From G051903925 sp051903925 (GTDB taxonomy: Bacteria > Pseudomonadota > Alphaproteobacteria > Zavarziniales > Zavarziniaceae), in contig NZ_CP173678.1 in assembly GCF_051903925.1 (NCBI RefSeq), positions 2,542,001 through 2,606,000 on the forward strand: DNA of 64,000 nt. Direction: 5' to 3'. This document shows, in pieces, positions 62,598 through 64,000 of the stretch. The notes beneath the pieces were generated by a model. The model ran no database searches. It was not told where the DNA came from and saw only the letters and a program-made list of their open reading frames with translations. The first letter of the stretch is position 1. Each line of letters starts with the position of its first letter. Position numbers and translations under genes: made by a program.

Positions 62598-63776
62598 ATG
62601 TCCTACTTCCTGACGGACGACCAGAAGCAGATCCAGGACACGGCGCGACGCTTCGCCCAGAAGGACGTGGAGCCGCTGGCCCAGCAGATCGACCGGGAGG
62701 AGCGCACCCCGCGCAGCCTGGTCGACAAGGCGGCGGAGTTGGGCTTCTTCGGCCTGACCATCCCGGAGGAGTATGGCGGCACGGACCAGGGCATCACCAC
62801 CGCCTGCGTCGTGCTGGAGGAGATCGCCAAGGCCAGCCCCGCCTTCGCCGGCCTGCTGTCGGTCGAGATGATCCTGTGCCCTGGGGTCGTCAACCTGCTG
62901 GGCAATGCCGAGCAGAAGCAGCGCATCCTGCCGAAGTCGGCGACCGGCGAGCGCCTGATGGCATTCTCCCAGACCGAGCCGGCGGGGGCCGGCAACACCG
63001 CCGTGCACCAGACGAAGCTGGTCGCGCACGGCAATGGCTATCGCCTCAACGGGGCAAAGCTGTTCTGCACGCAAGGCGAGGGCGAAACCTACCTGGTCAT
63101 GGCGCGGACCAGCCGCGACGGGCAGGAAGGCTATGGCGTCGTCATCGTGGAGAAGGAGCAGCCGGGCTTCTCGGTCGACAGTTATGAGGACAAGCTGGGC
63201 TGGCGCGGCACCAATACAGGTCCCATCAGCTTCACCGACATCGACGTGGCGCCGGAGAACGTGCTGGGCGACCTGCTGACCGGCAATGCCGACTTCGCGC
63301 CGGTGAACCAGGTCAGCTTCATGGGCCATGCGGCGACGTCGCTGGGCTGTGCGGAAGGCCTGTTCGACAAGACGCTGGCCTATATCAAGCAGCGCCAGCT
63401 GTACGGCGCGCCGATGCACAACCTCTCACCCATCTCGTTCAAGATGGCGGACTGCTTCAACAAGATCGAGGCATGCCGCAGCCTGCTCTACAACGCGACG
63501 CGCATGGCGGACGAGAAGACGATGACCCTGCCCATGGGCTCCATGTGCAAGGCCTATGTCTGCGAGACGGCGTTCGAGGTGTGCAACACGCTGCTGCAGT
63601 TCTGGGGCGGCAGCGGGATGATGGATTCGACCGGCGTGAACCGCTATTTCCGCGACGCCCGCACCAAGCTGATCGCGGAAGGGGCGACCGAGATGCACAC
63701 GTCAGGCGTTGCCCACCTGGTCCTGGGCCTGAGCCAGCCGATGTACGAAGGCCGCCGGACGTCGCTCGGCGGGTGA
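62598..63776 (+). CDS. Acyl-CoA dehydrogenase
   Basis: A 392-residue flavoenzyme: FLTDDQKQIQDTARRFAQK, the FAD site MAFSQTEPAGAG, WGGSGMMDSTGVNRYFRDAR, and the catalytic Glu E361 in IAEGATEMHT. It introduces an alpha-beta double bond in an acyl-CoA. ATG 62598 has GGGAGGAACG before it. It lies after the thiolase gene, separated by a family B repeat, in the same direction. Confidence 0.93.
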   Translation: MSYFLTDDQKQIQDTARRFAQKDVEPLAQQIDREERTPRSLVDKAAELGFFGLTIPEEYGGTDQGITTACVVLEEIAKASPAFAGLLSVEMILCPGVVNLLGNAEQKQRILPKSATGERLMAFSQTEPAGAGNTAVHQTKLVAHGNGYRLNGAKLFCTQGEGETYLVMARTSRDGQEGYGVVIVEKEQPGFSVDSYEDKLGWRGTNTGPISFTDIDVAPENVLGDLLTGNADFAPVNQVSFMGHAATSLGCAEGLFDKTLAYIKQRQLYGAPMHNLSPISFKMADCFNKIEACRSLLYNATRMADEKTMTLPMGSMCKAYVCETAFEVCNTLLQFWGGSGMMDSTGVNRYFRDARTKLIAEGATEMHTSGVAHLVLGLSQPMYEGRRTSLGG

Positions 63777-63817
63777 GGCGCGCGCGGAGGTCGAGTCGGG
63801 TCGGTTCCGCCAAACCA

Positions 63818-63917
63818 ACCTACGTCCCCCGGTTTATCCGGGGGACCCATGGTGCAACCGTCGGGCTATCGTCACGGTCGGTTCATGGGTGCCCCGGATA
63901 AACCGGGGCACGTAGGT
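63818..63917. repeat. 100-bp palindromic repeat, family C copy 2
   Basis: ACCTACGTCCCCCGG and CCGGGGCACGTAGGT outer ends, hairpins CCCGG-TTTAT-CCGGG and CCCCGG-ATAAA-CCGGGG inside, and GACCCATG/CATGGGT. Same length as the copy at 40515-40614. Confidence 0.85.
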
Positions 63918-63957
63918 ATGGAAAAGTGGAGATCGCCCGAGTAATGGGAAACGACTG

Positions 63958-64000
63958 CTACCGTACCTTGACGAGTTCGGCCAGCCGGAACGGGTCGCCC
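63958..64000 (-). CDS. 3' end of an unidentified gene (partial)
   Basis: The minus strand reads GDPFRLAELVKVR and stops at 63958. The residues resemble the end of PhyH-type proteins (the gene at 54027 ends PGDPFRTEMFAKV). The fragment is too short to identify and may be chance. Confidence 0.25.
   Translation of the reverse strand, partial: GDPFRLAELVKVR

Noticed and set aside
48122..63917. CRISPR array made from the repeated palindromes
   Set aside because: Repeats are inverted, few, kilobases apart and without regular spacers; no cas gene is present.

Overview
The window is about 64 kb of very GC-rich chromosome from an alphaproteobacterium, most likely of the Rhodospirillales type. This rests on sequence signs: a CIRCE element in front of groESL, an alphaproteobacterial LexA box (GAAC-N7-GAAC) in front of imuAB, a poly-3-hydroxybutyrate type ketone-body operon, DUF1194 proteins, and families of dispersed palindromic repeats of a kind common in this class. 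I see no rRNA, tRNA, CRISPR array, prophage, transposase or plasmid gene. No species can be named from the sequence alone.

Layout. 1-12.9 kb is mostly housekeeping and stress genes: the N-terminal part of an N,N-dimethylformamidase beta-like protein, polA with a small zinc-finger gene, a TetR regulator, a divergent flavin-oxidase/MocR pair, the membrane-microdomain pair qmcA-nfeD, two tandem DUF1194 secreted proteins, rlmI, and a protein that looks like a degenerate GGDEF-EAL pair. 13-19 kb holds a TetR-GPH transporter operon (apparently leaderless), a Tat-exported amidase with DUF423, and groESL with CIRCE, promoter and terminator. 19-25 kb holds a phytanoyl-CoA dioxygenase family gene and a three-gene envelope operon (penicillin-acylase-like, polytopic GT39-like, GT2). 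25-31 kb has phoH behind a leader with a terminator, a soluble histidine kinase, a 1-kb intergenic region and the bdhA-patatin-adc operon. 31-41 kb has a secreted proline-rich protein, a diguanylate cyclase, a VOC-ArsR-SRPBCC operon, two tandem EamA exporters, ettA and a small unknown gene.

40.6-48.1 kb is a periplasmic iron locus. A five-gene minus-strand operon (imelysin, multicopper oxidase, di-heme oxidoreductase, second imelysin, DUF1513) diverges from a ferric-iron substrate-binding protein, and a perfect Fur-like palindrome lies between them. 48.4-51.5 kb is the SOS mutagenesis pair imuA-imuB with its LexA box, but dnaE2 is not next to it. 51.6-63.8 kb is a catabolic acyl-CoA cluster: phosphotransferase, amidohydrolase, dioxygenase, TetR, SDR, an old-yellow-enzyme/FAD oxidoreductase without its Fe-S cysteines, acyl-CoA ligase, DUF35 protein, SCP2-type thiolase and acyl-CoA dehydrogenase. 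Together they look like a pathway that activates and shortens a carboxylic acid. The substrate is unknown.

Four unrelated families of palindromic intergenic repeats are spread over the window. In one of them four elements, each a pair of modules, keep fixed flanking words while the hairpin between them changes sequence but stays self-complementary. Two of these lie inside the acyl-CoA operon.
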